A DNA stretch of 12,976 bases from Atopobiaceae bacterium UBA7016 (GCA_002449555.1 DJXA01000192.1:1-12976); one strand, 5' to 3'; positions 1-6,438 are shown, numbered from the stretch's first letter. The notes: generated by a model not told the origin, from the sequence alone. Numbers and translations: made by a program.

Positions 1-395
1 AAGTCCTGCACGACGCCAGTCTCTTCATCAAACACTGCGTCACCCACGTAGCCCAGCACCTTGCCCTTGGTGGTCTTGGCGTCCATGCCGGCCCACATGA
101 TGCAGCGGTCCCAGTCAATGCCCAGCCGCTTGCGCGCCTTGTCGTCGTAGCTCTCGTCACCGTTCGTCACGCGAAAACCGCCGTCAACCTTGGCCAGCGA
201 GTCCAGCGCCACAAACGTGTCCGGCCGCTTCACCATGCCCGCGATGTCGGGCCGCTTCACCAGAAAGCCCACCACCTGCGTGCCCTTGGGCGAGAAGACC
301 GCCATGTGCGCCTTCCCCATCCGCTCGAACGCGCCAGACTTGCTGCGCTTCGGCGCATAGATGGGCTTTCCATTGACTTCGCTCAGCTTACGCAT
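1..395 (-). CDS. PRC-barrel domain protein, C-terminus cut by window edge
   Basis: The minus strand is open from an ATG at 393-395 to the window edge, giving 131 codons with no stop, so the C-terminus lies outside. The start MRKLSEVNGKPIYAPK has a good Shine-Dalgarno site (GGGAAGGA, 5 nt away). The first half, residues 3-75, contains KGTQVVGFLVKRPD and reads like a degenerate PRC-barrel. The last visible stretch, about residues 103-130, is the more canonical PRC pattern: a G-K-V-L-G-Y-V-G-D core followed by VFDEETG. Two tandem PRC-like halves are therefore likely. PRC-barrels are small beta-barrels found in RNA-processing and photosynthetic proteins and, in actinobacteria, in many uncharacterised proteins; no enzymatic role can be inferred. 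It follows the YtxH-like gene on the same strand, separated by a strong terminator hairpin, so its own transcription is unclear. Family call is by motif recognition only. Confidence 0.75.
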   Translation of the reverse strand, partial: MRKLSEVNGKPIYAPKRSKSGAFERMGKAHMAVFSPKGTQVVGFLVKRPDIAGMVKRPDTFVALDSLAKVDGGFRVTNGDESYDDKARKRLGIDWDRCIMWAGMDAKTTKGKVLGYVGDAVFDEETGVVQD

Positions 396-410
396 GTCGG
401 TCCTTCCCTA

Positions 411-450
411 CCAAACAAACGCGGGACGTCACCGGCCGGTGACGTCCCGC
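411..450 (-). terminator. Perfect palindromic terminator after the YtxH-like gene
   Basis: Positions 421-450 are a perfect 30-nt palindrome (arms start GCGGGACGTCACC). On the minus strand it is followed by a T-rich tail, GTTTGTTTGG (411-420), as expected for an intrinsic terminator of the YtxH-like gene ending at 476. The T-rich tail runs straight into the Shine-Dalgarno of the PRC-barrel gene. Confidence 0.75.
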
Positions 451-475
451 AGCTCATGCAACGTAAGAAACGCGC

Positions 476-943
476 CTACTCGGCGTCGGCGGCGGGAGCC
501 TCCTCAGCGGCGGCCTCCACGACCTCAACCTGCACGCCCTCAGCCTCGGTGCTGGCGGCGTCGGCGGCAGCCTCCTCAACCGAAACAACCTTGTCGGTGA
601 CGGCGTTCACAGCATCACTGACCTGCGCAGACGTGGTCGCAACCGCGTCAGACAGCGACTCGCGCAGCTGGTCCATGCGCTCGCGGGCCAGGTCAACCTT
701 GGCACGGAGCTCGTCGGTGGTGGCGTCAACGGACGGGCGGACAGAGCCGATCTTCTCGCCAACCTTGCTGGCGCCGCGCTCGTAGGTATCAACCGCAGAA
801 TCCCACGCGTCGTTCATGGCGTCGGCCGCCATGGCGCGGCTCTCGGCGCCGGAGCGCGGGGCGATAAGGGTGCCGATGCCCACGCCGACAACCGTGCCGA
901 CGAGGCCGCCGAAGGCGATGGCAAGCTTGCTCTTGATGCTCAT
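476..943 (-). CDS. YtxH-like membrane-anchored coiled protein
   Basis: 155 residues starting MSIKSKLAIAFGG, with an excellent Shine-Dalgarno (AGGAGG, 7 nt before the ATG). Residues about 7-28 form one glycine-rich membrane segment with GxxxG spacing (GGLVGTVVGVGIGTLIAP), followed at once by APRSGAESR. That junction of a glycine-rich membrane helix with a 'P-x-S-G-x-E-x-R' motif is the hallmark of the YtxH family, small general-stress-associated envelope proteins of Gram-positive bacteria. Residues 35-125 are predicted amphipathic helix with heptad-like spacing, and the C-terminal 40 residues are an Ala/Glu-rich acidic tail, probably disordered. No catalytic motif is visible and the function of the family is not established. 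It sits in its own unit: a possible promoter at 1026-1056 and a terminator at 411-450. Confidence 0.8.
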   Translation of the reverse strand: MSIKSKLAIAFGGLVGTVVGVGIGTLIAPRSGAESRAMAADAMNDAWDSAVDTYERGASKVGEKIGSVRPSVDATTDELRAKVDLARERMDQLRESLSDAVATTSAQVSDAVNAVTDKVVSVEEAAADAASTEAEGVQVEVVEAAAEEAPAADAE

Positions 944-962
944 AATGAACCTCCTGATTCAT

Positions 963-976
963 GCCCTTCGGGGCAC
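963..976 (-). other. Leader hairpin with UUCG/CGAA loop
   Basis: TGCCC-TTCG-GGGCA forms a perfect 5-bp stem with a tetraloop (CGAA when read in the minus-strand transcript). It lies in the leader of the YtxH-like gene, ending about 8 nt before the AGGAGG. It could stabilise the 5' end of the mRNA; no T tract follows, so it is not a terminator. Confidence 0.4.
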
Positions 977-1025
977 CATGTATTCCACCCTGCGGATACC
1001 ACTACGGTACCCACCTCTCAGCCAA

Positions 1026-1056
1026 CTTGTAGCGACGAATGGTGCAGATGCATCAA
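1026..1056 (-). promoter_or_regulatory. Weak candidate promoter for the YtxH-like gene
   Basis: On the minus strand TTGATG (1051-1056) and TACAAG (1026-1031) match the sigma-70-type hexamers at four of six positions each, but the spacer is 19 nt, which is long. It would give a leader of about 75 nt containing the hairpin at 963-976. Tentative. Confidence 0.25.
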
Positions 1057-1099
1057 ATCTTAACGGAGTGGTGCATTTGTCACCGCAAACGGCCTGCTC

Positions 1100-1861
1100 T
1101 TACTCGTCAAATGCTTCTAGCTCGGTGTCATCATCGTACGGCTCGTCGTCGTAAGGCTCGTCGTATGCCTCGTCACGCGGGACCTCTTCGTGCTCCTGCA
1201 CAGCGCCCGCCATCCACGAGGGCACCGGAGCAAACGGCTCGCCCTCCTCGTCGAACGTCTCCTCAACCTCTACGACTTCCTCGGGCTCCTCCACCTCGTC
1301 CAGGTAGCCGAGCTCCTCAAGAATCGCACGTGCCTCTTCGCCCTCCACTACGTATTCACGCACGGAGGGCAGGGGTCGTGGGGGTTCGGGCAGGCTCCCA
1401 ATCAGGTTGACGAGGCCGCGGACCGTGGCCGCAACATCGGGCTCGGGCTCACCGCCGCCGGTGTAGGCCCACTGCAGAATCCACGCGGCGCTCGACAGCG
1501 CGCCAATTACCAGCGCGTCGTCTGCGCAGGGAAACTCCACGTCAAACGTACGCGGGTCGCCCTCAACCGCGTAGGTGCGCCCGTACGTCACGTCGCCCGC
1601 GATGTCCGTCTGCGCCAGAATCTCAACCGTCACATGCTCAAGCAGGTGAGCCAGCTCGGTATCGCCCATGACGTCCTTGAAGGTCTCGCCATGATCACCG
1701 AGGCAGACGTGGTCGATAATCCGCGGAAGCAGACGGTAGACGCGCGTGGTGCCCTCAAGATCTTCGCTGGTCATCAGCGGTGCCGACGCGTCAATGCTGA
1801 CGCGCGCGGTCAGGTACTTTGGTCCCACCTCAACCCGCTTGATGTCAATGACCTGTGCCAT
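1100..1861 (-). CDS. Stand-alone cyanophycin synthetase N-terminal-domain-like protein
   Basis: The open frame extends farther upstream, but the likely start is the ATG at 1859-1861 (MAQVIDIKRVEVGPKYL), preceded by GGGGTGA; the upstream extension runs into the next gene and is a shadow. This gives 253 residues. Residues 40-135 resemble the N-terminal domain of cyanophycin synthetase: RLLPRIIDHVCLG (43-55), ELAHLLEHVTVEI (69-81), TYGRT (92-96) and FDVEF (106-110) match the order and character of that domain's 'LP..H.C', 'HVVEHVALEL', 'FGKTR' and 'V.FEY' segments. There is no ATP-grasp and no Mur-ligase domain, so it cannot make cyanophycin alone. Residues 165-253 are a long acidic tail ending in a tandem EPYDD repeat. 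It follows the CNNM/CBS gene after 97 bp and seems to have its own -10 element. The family resemblance is from memory of motifs; function unknown. Confidence 0.65.
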   Translation of the reverse strand: MAQVIDIKRVEVGPKYLTARVSIDASAPLMTSEDLEGTTRVYRLLPRIIDHVCLGDHGETFKDVMGDTELAHLLEHVTVEILAQTDIAGDVTYGRTYAVEGDPRTFDVEFPCADDALVIGALSSAAWILQWAYTGGGEPEPDVAATVRGLVNLIGSLPEPPRPLPSVREYVVEGEEARAILEELGYLDEVEEPEEVVEVEETFDEEGEPFAPVPSWMAGAVQEHEEVPRDEAYDEPYDDEPYDDDTELEAFDE

Positions 1862-1899
1862 GCCAATCACCCCATCCGGTGTCGATTGCCTAACCTCAC

Positions 1900-1905
1900 A
1901 TTGTA
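1900..1905 (-). promoter_or_regulatory. Candidate -10 element (TACAAT)
   Basis: On the minus strand TACAAT matches the -10 consensus at five of six positions and would place the transcript start near 1893, a leader of about 32 nt before the ATG at 1861. No convincing -35 hexamer lies 16-18 nt upstream. It would let the cyanophycin-domain gene be transcribed apart from the CNNM/CBS gene. Confidence 0.35.
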
Positions 1906-1958
1906 GTTGATGCGAGGGCGTATACGCAGGTGCGAGTGGTTTTTGCTGCGACGGAAGG

Positions 1959-3332
1959 CTACTCGTCGTCAGACGAGGTGGCCTTTGACCTGCCGAGTGG
2001 GCTCTTGAGCTTGTGCTCCTTTGTCTGCTCCTCGCCCTCTTCCTGCGCAGGCTCGGGTGCCACCACGCGCAGCAGCGACACGCGGCGGCCGCGCATGCTC
2101 TGCACCTGGAACTGGTAGCCCTCGCGCTCGAAGGCGTCACCGGGGCGCGGCAGCTTGTCGGCCAACTCGAGCACGAAGCCCGCGACGGTCTCAAACTCGT
2201 CGGAGTCCTCAATGGGCCAGCCCAGCTCTATGGCGTCGTCAATGGAGAAGCGGCCGTCAACCAGCCACTCGCGCTCGGACAGCTGCGTGAGGTACTTGTT
2301 GTCGGGGTCAAACTCGTCCTCGATCTCGCCCACGACCTCCTCGACGATGTCCTCGATGGTGATGACGCCAGCCGTGCCGCCGTACTCGTCCACCACGATG
2401 ACCATCTGCTCGTGTGCGTTCTGCATCTCGGAGAGCAGCGGGATGATGTCCTTGGTGTCGGGCACGTAGGTAGCCTGGCGCATGTAGCGGTTGACCTTGT
2501 CGGTCTCGGCACGCTGGTCGAGGATGGGCTGCAGCAGGTCCTTGATGTGCGCGATACCCACCACCTTGTCCACGGTGTCGTGGTAAACCGGCAGGCGCGA
2601 GTAGCCCGTCTTGCGCATGACGTCGAGCACCTCGTAGAGCGAGCTGTCGTCCTCGACGGCCGTCATGTCAACGCGCGGAATCATGACCTCGCGGGCGATG
2701 GTGTCGCCCAGGTCGATGACATCGTGAATCATCGACTTCTCTTCCTCGGTGAGGTCCTCAGCGTCGGTCACCAGGTACTTGATCTCCTCTTCCGAGGCGC
2801 CCTGGCGGTCGTTCGGGTTTGCCACGCCCAGCAGTGCCGAGAGGCCCTCGGCGGACTTGGACGTGAGCCAGACCAGCGGCTTTGCAATGGTCATGAACGC
2901 GCGGACCGGACCTGCGACAACCTTCGCGACGCCCTCCGCGTCAGCCAGCGCGATGCGCTTGGGCACCAGCTCGCCGATGACGATGGAGAAGTACGAGACA
3001 ATGAGCGTAATAAGCACGGTAGCCGCGATGCCAGCGATGTTGGCGGGAACGCCCAGGCCAGCGAGCCATGAGCCGAAGGGGCCGGACAAGCTGGTAGCGG
3101 CAAATGCGGATGCCGCGAAGCCAACCAGTGTGATGGCTACCTGAATGGTCGCGAGAAACTGGCTTGAGTCGGTGGCCAAGTCAAGGGCCAGACGAGCCTT
3201 GCGGTCGCCCTCCTCTGCCTCGGGCTCGAGGATGGCACGCTTTGCGTTAACGACGGCCATCTCCGATGCGGAAAAGAAGCCGTTTGCGAGGGTGAGTAGG
3301 AACGTGACGATGATGCTGATGGCTATGTCCAT
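1959..3332 (-). CDS. CNNM/CBS-domain membrane protein (hemolysin C / CorC-like)
   Basis: 457 residues with the full architecture of the UPF0053/HlyC-CorC family. Residues 1-190 are the CNNM (DUF21) membrane domain: an N-terminal helix with the typical NGFFSASEMAVV (17-28), hydrophobic segments at about 63-80 and 97-120, and the signature GELVPKRIAL (120-129). Residues about 205-340 are a CBS-domain pair, beginning with REVMIPRVDM (214-223) and including VVDEYGGTAGVITIEDIVE (313-331). Residues about 350-425 are the CorC_HlyC domain. The C-terminal 30 residues are charged and probably disordered. Relatives are linked to Mg2+/Co2+ efflux or homeostasis; the hemolysin name is historical and toxin activity should not be assumed. 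The ATG at 3330-3332 has AGGAGG 14 nt upstream, a long spacing, but no in-frame start lies closer. An extended -10 promoter is visible at 3393-3401. Confidence 0.93.
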   Translation of the reverse strand: MDIAISIIVTFLLTLANGFFSASEMAVVNAKRAILEPEAEEGDRKARLALDLATDSSQFLATIQVAITLVGFAASAFAATSLSGPFGSWLAGLGVPANIAGIAATVLITLIVSYFSIVIGELVPKRIALADAEGVAKVVAGPVRAFMTIAKPLVWLTSKSAEGLSALLGVANPNDRQGASEEEIKYLVTDAEDLTEEEKSMIHDVIDLGDTIAREVMIPRVDMTAVEDDSSLYEVLDVMRKTGYSRLPVYHDTVDKVVGIAHIKDLLQPILDQRAETDKVNRYMRQATYVPDTKDIIPLLSEMQNAHEQMVIVVDEYGGTAGVITIEDIVEEVVGEIEDEFDPDNKYLTQLSEREWLVDGRFSIDDAIELGWPIEDSDEFETVAGFVLELADKLPRPGDAFEREGYQFQVQSMRGRRVSLLRVVAPEPAQEEGEEQTKEHKLKSPLGRSKATSSDDE

Positions 3333-3374
3333 GCGCGGGAGCGCGACCTCCTATGGTCGGGTTGGCCAGTTAGG

Positions 3375-3395
3375 CATGTTTGCTGGGAAAACATG
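3375..3395. promoter_or_regulatory. Operator-like inverted repeat over the CNNM/CBS promoter
   Basis: CATGTTT (3375-3381) and AAACATG (3389-3395) are a perfect 7-bp inverted repeat with a 7-nt spacer. It covers the predicted transcript start and part of the -10 of the CNNM/CBS gene, the usual place for a repressor site. A second inverted pair, TTAGGCAT (3370-3377) and ATGCCTAA (3414-3421), brackets the same promoter. Confidence 0.4.
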
Positions 3396-3401
3396 ATAGC
3401 A
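3393..3401 (-). promoter_or_regulatory. Extended -10 promoter of the CNNM/CBS gene
   Basis: On the minus strand TGCTATCAT combines an extended -10 TG with TATCAT (five of six matches). The transcript would start near 3386, giving a leader of about 54 nt. The -35 region is weak, as is usual for extended -10 promoters. Nested inverted repeats overlap it. Confidence 0.55.
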
Positions 3402-3452
3402 GAGGGCCGCAAAATGCCTAAACGCAGTCACAATGCGCAACAATTCACCGCA

Positions 3453-3589
3453 GGCTACTTTTGCAAACACTCACAATTATCGGGCGGCATTGTTTCTATC
3501 CACAATCATGCATGTTATCGGTGGGATATTTATAAATCGTGGTTCAAATTCGCTTCGGTCCAAAAATGTGAGTGTTTTAGAAAGTAGCC
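3453..3589. repeat. Imperfect 23-bp inverted repeat bracketing an AT-rich segment
   Basis: Positions 3453-3475 and the reverse complement of 3567-3589 agree at 20 of 23 positions: GGCTACTTT, three central mismatches, then AAACACTCACA. The right copy covers the last codons and stop of the nuclease-like gene (its MATF-stop). The 91 bp between the copies are AT-rich and hold no recognisable gene. This could be a trace of an insertion, a partial inverted duplication of the gene's 3' end, or an invertible segment; the sequence alone does not decide. Confidence 0.5.
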
Positions 3590-4572
3590 ATCAACGCATT
3601 GTGCTGACGAGTGCGTTCCTCGGACCATTCAAACGCCCTACTAGGTAGCGCTGTGCCCGTATGTTCGGCCACGAGTCGCGCGAGCTCGTTCAACTCGTCA
3701 TGGCTATCCAACTGGCGTTTTGTCACAAACTGAACGGTATAACCCTCATGCTGGATGGCAAGCTGCCTGGCAATATCAGCACCATATTTCTCAGCACTAA
3801 GATGGTGCTCGTATGACTGGTATTCCATATCAAAGGGGTCAAAGCCGTCTGCGAACCAGACGGCATCACCGAAGCAGTAAGCCTGACCAAGAAGCTTCCT
3901 CATTTCAGGTGATAGACGTACCTTTGCGTTCATTTCTGGCATGGGAAGCCCGTACCCGCCGAGGTATTCAGGCAGATACATGGAGAGCACCATCTTGGTT
4001 TCCATCGGAGAGCCAGAATTGGGGATGACCCAAGGCATCGCTTCTCGAACGGAGGCGACGCCATGGGCCTTGTTCAATACCGAGAGATAGTCCTCTATCT
4101 CCTGTGGGGTAGTCATTGGGAGTCTTTCGTATGGGTATCGCTCCTCATCCCCTTCCAGCTGGTAGATACCACAGAAGCTCATAGCAAGTTGAATGGTCTC
4201 AAACAACGAGAGCGATGGTGCGAGTTGAACAAGACACAACGCTGGCGATGCAACAAACACTCCCGGCTTCAATTGCATGAAAGAACCACCTGACATTTTG
4301 TCAGCCACAAGGTGCACGTTGCCGCCTTCCCAGCTATGACGTGCCATCCGATTGTCTGTCATCAGGTCAAGTGGTTCTCCTAGTCGGCAGAAGAAGTTAC
4401 GCGAGAGCGGCTGGACTGGCTTCGTTTTAAATGCATCACGCAGCGTGCTCGTTACGGCGCGCTTTCCGGTCTCGCAGTTCATCATGGAATGTCGCGGCAT
4501 GGGCTCGAGCTCGAGGGCCAGTTTGCTCTCGAGAATGCGGCGCGCAGTGTTATATCCAAGGTAAATAGCCAT
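3577..4572 (-). CDS. Accessory protein with PD-(D/E)XK / DUF559-like C-terminal domain
   Basis: 331 residues; no certain function. The N-terminus MAIYLGYNTARRIL resembles the start of a coriobacterial hypothetical family I recall. The middle region has VFVASPALCLVQLAPSLSL (105-123), like the 'V.SPE.C.VQLA' core of AbiEi/DUF559-associated proteins. The C-terminal third has the order of a Vsr/DUF559-type nuclease fold: SPMETKMVLSMYLP with a conserved-looking Glu, then GGYGLPMPEMN, then DAVWFADGF and DMEYQSYEHH, then ADIARQLAIQHEGYTVQFVTKRQL. These would supply E, D and E-x-Q in place of the usual E-x-D, so activity is uncertain. No Shine-Dalgarno is visible before the ATG, which lies in a hairpin (4568-4586). 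Base composition is visibly lower in GC than in the neighbours, suggesting horizontal gain. No partner antitoxin or methylase is adjacent. An AbiEi-type role is possible but unproven. Confidence 0.6.
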   Translation of the reverse strand: MAIYLGYNTARRILESKLALELEPMPRHSMMNCETGKRAVTSTLRDAFKTKPVQPLSRNFFCRLGEPLDLMTDNRMARHSWEGGNVHLVADKMSGGSFMQLKPGVFVASPALCLVQLAPSLSLFETIQLAMSFCGIYQLEGDEERYPYERLPMTTPQEIEDYLSVLNKAHGVASVREAMPWVIPNSGSPMETKMVLSMYLPEYLGGYGLPMPEMNAKVRLSPEMRKLLGQAYCFGDAVWFADGFDPFDMEYQSYEHHLSAEKYGADIARQLAIQHEGYTVQFVTKRQLDSHDELNELARLVAEHTGTALPSRAFEWSEERTRQHNALMATF

Positions 4573-4586
4573 GGGGCAAGCATGGC
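4568..4586 (-). promoter_or_regulatory. Hairpin holding the start codon of the nuclease-like gene
   Basis: GCCATG (4568-4573) and CATGGC (4581-4586) are perfectly complementary around a 7-nt loop. In the minus-strand mRNA the AUG at 4570-4572 lies in the 3' arm, and no Shine-Dalgarno precedes it. Translation may be kept low or start by an unusual route. Confidence 0.4.
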
Positions 4587-4596
4587 AAACGGTTCT

Positions 4597-4625
4597 TGCA
4601 GCAATCTCTCATCCGTCTGCAGCAA
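4597..4625. repeat. Direct repeat TGCAGCAA, 21 bp apart
   Basis: TGCAGCAA occurs at 4597-4604 and 4618-4625, exactly 21 bp apart, two helical turns, in the 138-bp gap upstream of the nuclease-like gene. This could be a dimeric regulator site. No clear promoter hexamers are seen beside it. Confidence 0.3.
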
Positions 4626-4643
4626 ACTGGCAGGTAACTGGAA

Positions 4644-4669
4644 ACCCGCAGGTCAAACGGCCTGCGGGT
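4644..4669 (-). terminator. Intrinsic terminator of purMN
   Basis: ACCCGCAGG (4644-4652) and CCTGCGGGT (4661-4669) form a perfect 9-bp GC-rich stem with an 8-nt loop, 42 bp after the purN stop. On the minus strand a short TTTCC follows. It probably ends the purM-purN transcript. Confidence 0.75.
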
Positions 4670-4710
4670 ACCTCATGTTAGAAATCTGAGAATGTGTAGC
4701 TCCACACGGC

Positions 4711-5325
4711 CTACACGCGGCGGACCTCCACGGTGCCGTCTTCGCGCACGGTCACGCGGCCTTCAGCCAAGAGCTGAATCGTATCGGGATACAACTGGTG
4801 CTCAATCTCGTGGATGTGCTCCTCAAGCTCCTCCACGGTCCAGCCCTCCTCAATAGCCAGCGCCTGCTGCGCGATGATGGGGCCGCAGTCGTACTTGTCG
4901 TCGGCAAAGTGCACCGTCACACCGGTCACCTTCACGCCGTAGTCGTACGCGTCCTGAATGGCGTGCGCGCCCTTAAAGCTGGGCAGCAACGCCGGATGCA
5001 GGTTGACCACGCGGTTGGGGAACGTCGCCAGAAGCGGTGCGTGCACCATGCGCATATAGCCCGCCATGATGACGTAGTCCACGTCGTGCATCTTCAGCTC
5101 GGTGGCGATGACTTCGTCAGCAAGAATCGGGTCAGCGTAAATCTCTTTGGAAAGCGTCATGGTCTGCAGGCCCGCGGCTTCGGCGCGCTTCAGGCCATAA
5201 GCGCTCGGGCGTGACGAGACCACCAGCTCGATCGTGGCGTCCAGTGTGCCCTCGTTGATGCGATCAATGATGGCCTGCAGGTTGGTGCCGCTACCAGAGA
5301 GAAGAACTCCCAGCTTAATGCTCAT
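4711..5325 (-). CDS. purN: Phosphoribosylglycinamide formyltransferase (PurN, GART)
   Basis: 204 residues, normal length for the folate-dependent enzyme, which transfers a formyl group from 10-formyl-THF to GAR to make FGAR, the third step of cytosolic de novo purine synthesis. The start MSIKLGVLLSGSGTNLQ carries the GAR phosphate-binding loop (GSGTN, 11-15). The catalytic residues are present: N108 and H110 in VVNLHPALLPSFKGAHA, and D146 in KYDCGPII. YVIMAGYMRMV (84-94) and VKVTGVTVHF (131-140) are also typical. The Shine-Dalgarno is GGAAGGA, about 8 nt from the ATG. It follows purM after 42 bp, so the two form an operon making AIR and FGAR; the terminator at 4644-4669 closes it. Confidence 0.97.
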   Translation of the reverse strand: MSIKLGVLLSGSGTNLQAIIDRINEGTLDATIELVVSSRPSAYGLKRAEAAGLQTMTLSKEIYADPILADEVIATELKMHDVDYVIMAGYMRMVHAPLLATFPNRVVNLHPALLPSFKGAHAIQDAYDYGVKVTGVTVHFADDKYDCGPIIAQQALAIEEGWTVEELEEHIHEIEHQLYPDTIQLLAEGRVTVREDGTVEVRRV

Positions 5326-5367
5326 GTCAGCGTTCCTTCCGGTGATTCGGTTGATTCAATCACGGTC

Positions 5368-6438
5368 CTAGCGGTACTGAACCTTGCCGGTACCAGGCAC
5401 AATCTCGCCCATCGGGAAGGTCTCGAGTCCCTCGGCGGCAAGCAGCTCCTGCACGCGCGCCGCGTCCTCAGGCGCGCAAATAACGCTCATGCCCACACCC
5501 ATGTTGAAGGTCTTGTACGCCTCGTCGGGCGTGAGGCCAGCGGCCTTCACCATGTAGGTGATGACGGGTGGCATGTTCCACGCGGGGCCATCCTCGCCGC
5601 CGCGGTCAACCACCGCGTCAAGGTTCTCGGGCAGCGCGCGGTTGAGGTTCTCCGTGATGCCACCGCCCGTGATGTGCGCCATCGCGTGAATCGGCGCACC
5701 GGCGCGAAGCGCGCGAATCAGCGCGCCAGCGTAGATGGTGGTGGGGCGCAGCACCGCGTCGGCCAGGCTCTCGCCGCCAAGCTCGTCGAGCGGCGTGTTC
5801 AGCTCTTCCACCGTCTTGCCCTCGATGGCCACCTTGCGCACCAGCGAGTAGCCGTTGGAGTGAATGCCCGAGCTTGGGATGCCCAGCACCACGTCGCCCT
5901 CGCGCACCAAGTGCGAACCAATCATCTTGGGCCGGTCGGCCACGCCTACCACAAAGCCGGCAAGGTCGTAGTCGTCGGGGTCCATCACGCCAGGATGCTC
6001 GGCCATCTCGCCGCCCACCAGCGCGCAGCCGCTCTTGCGACAGCCCTCGGCGATGCCGGCGACGATCTGCGCCACGTGCTCGGCGCGCAGCTTGCCAATG
6101 GCCACGTAGTCAAGGAAGAACAGCGGCTCGGCGCCGGACACCACGATGTCATCGACACACATAGCAACCAAGTCTTCGCCCACCGTGTCATGACGGTCAA
6201 GCAGCTGCGCGATGGCGAGCTTGGTGCCCACGCCGTCGGTGCCGCTCACCAGCACGGGCTCTTCCATGTCCTTCAGCGCCGCGGCCGAGAAGAGCGAGCC
6301 AAAGCCGCCCAGCCCGCCGATAACCTCGGGGCGATTGGTCGCGGCAACAGCCGCCTTAATCGCGTCAACGGCGCGAGCGCCCTCGTCCACGTCCACGCCG
6401 GCGTCGGCATAGGTGACGTGCTTCTTCTCTTCGGTCAT
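5368..6438 (-). CDS. purM: Phosphoribosylformylglycinamidine cyclo-ligase (PurM, AIR synthetase)
   Basis: 356 residues from the ATG at 6436-6438 (MTEEKKHVTYADAGVDVDEG), chosen because GGAGGAG lies 5 nt upstream; an in-frame ATG at 6483 would add 15 residues but lacks such a site. The enzyme closes the imidazole ring: FGAM + ATP to AIR. Family motifs appear in order: TYADAGVD (9-16), VSGTDGVGTKL (64-74), CVDDI (94-98), GGEMAEHPG (142-150), SSGIHSNGYSLVRK (189-202), HITGGGITENLNR (255-267) and FNMGVGM near residue 325. GGEMAEHPG departs slightly from the usual GGETAEMPG, keeping the Glu. It is followed by purN after 42 bp and preceded by a lipoprotein gene, with a long hairpin and a candidate -10 in the 119-bp gap. 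Confidence 0.97.
   Translation of the reverse strand: MTEEKKHVTYADAGVDVDEGARAVDAIKAAVAATNRPEVIGGLGGFGSLFSAAALKDMEEPVLVSGTDGVGTKLAIAQLLDRHDTVGEDLVAMCVDDIVVSGAEPLFFLDYVAIGKLRAEHVAQIVAGIAEGCRKSGCALVGGEMAEHPGVMDPDDYDLAGFVVGVADRPKMIGSHLVREGDVVLGIPSSGIHSNGYSLVRKVAIEGKTVEELNTPLDELGGESLADAVLRPTTIYAGALIRALRAGAPIHAMAHITGGGITENLNRALPENLDAVVDRGGEDGPAWNMPPVITYMVKAAGLTPDEAYKTFNMGVGMSVICAPEDAARVQELLAAEGLETFPMGEIVPGTGKVQYR

Noticed and set aside
1085..1096. CAAACGGCCTGC shared with the purN terminator (4654-4665)
   Set aside because: A 12-base match, but the copy after the cyanophycin-domain gene has no matching second arm, so it is not a convincing terminator.
1190..1906. Long plus-strand open frame opposite the cyanophycin-domain gene
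   Set aside because: It mirrors the minus-strand gene in a GC-rich region, has no recognisable motifs, and lacks a good ribosome site.
2013..3071. 352-codon plus-strand open frame opposite the CNNM/CBS gene
   Set aside because: Composition is His/Val/Leu/Asp-rich nonsense typical of the antisense of a high-GC gene; the minus-strand gene has full domain evidence.
3498..3506. DnaA-box-like CTATCCACA
   Set aside because: A single site with one mismatch and no cluster or AT-rich unwinding element; chance is enough.
3533..3560. tRNA T-arm-like GGTTCAAATTC
   Set aside because: The base pairing of the T stem fails and no acceptor, D or anticodon arm can be built around it.
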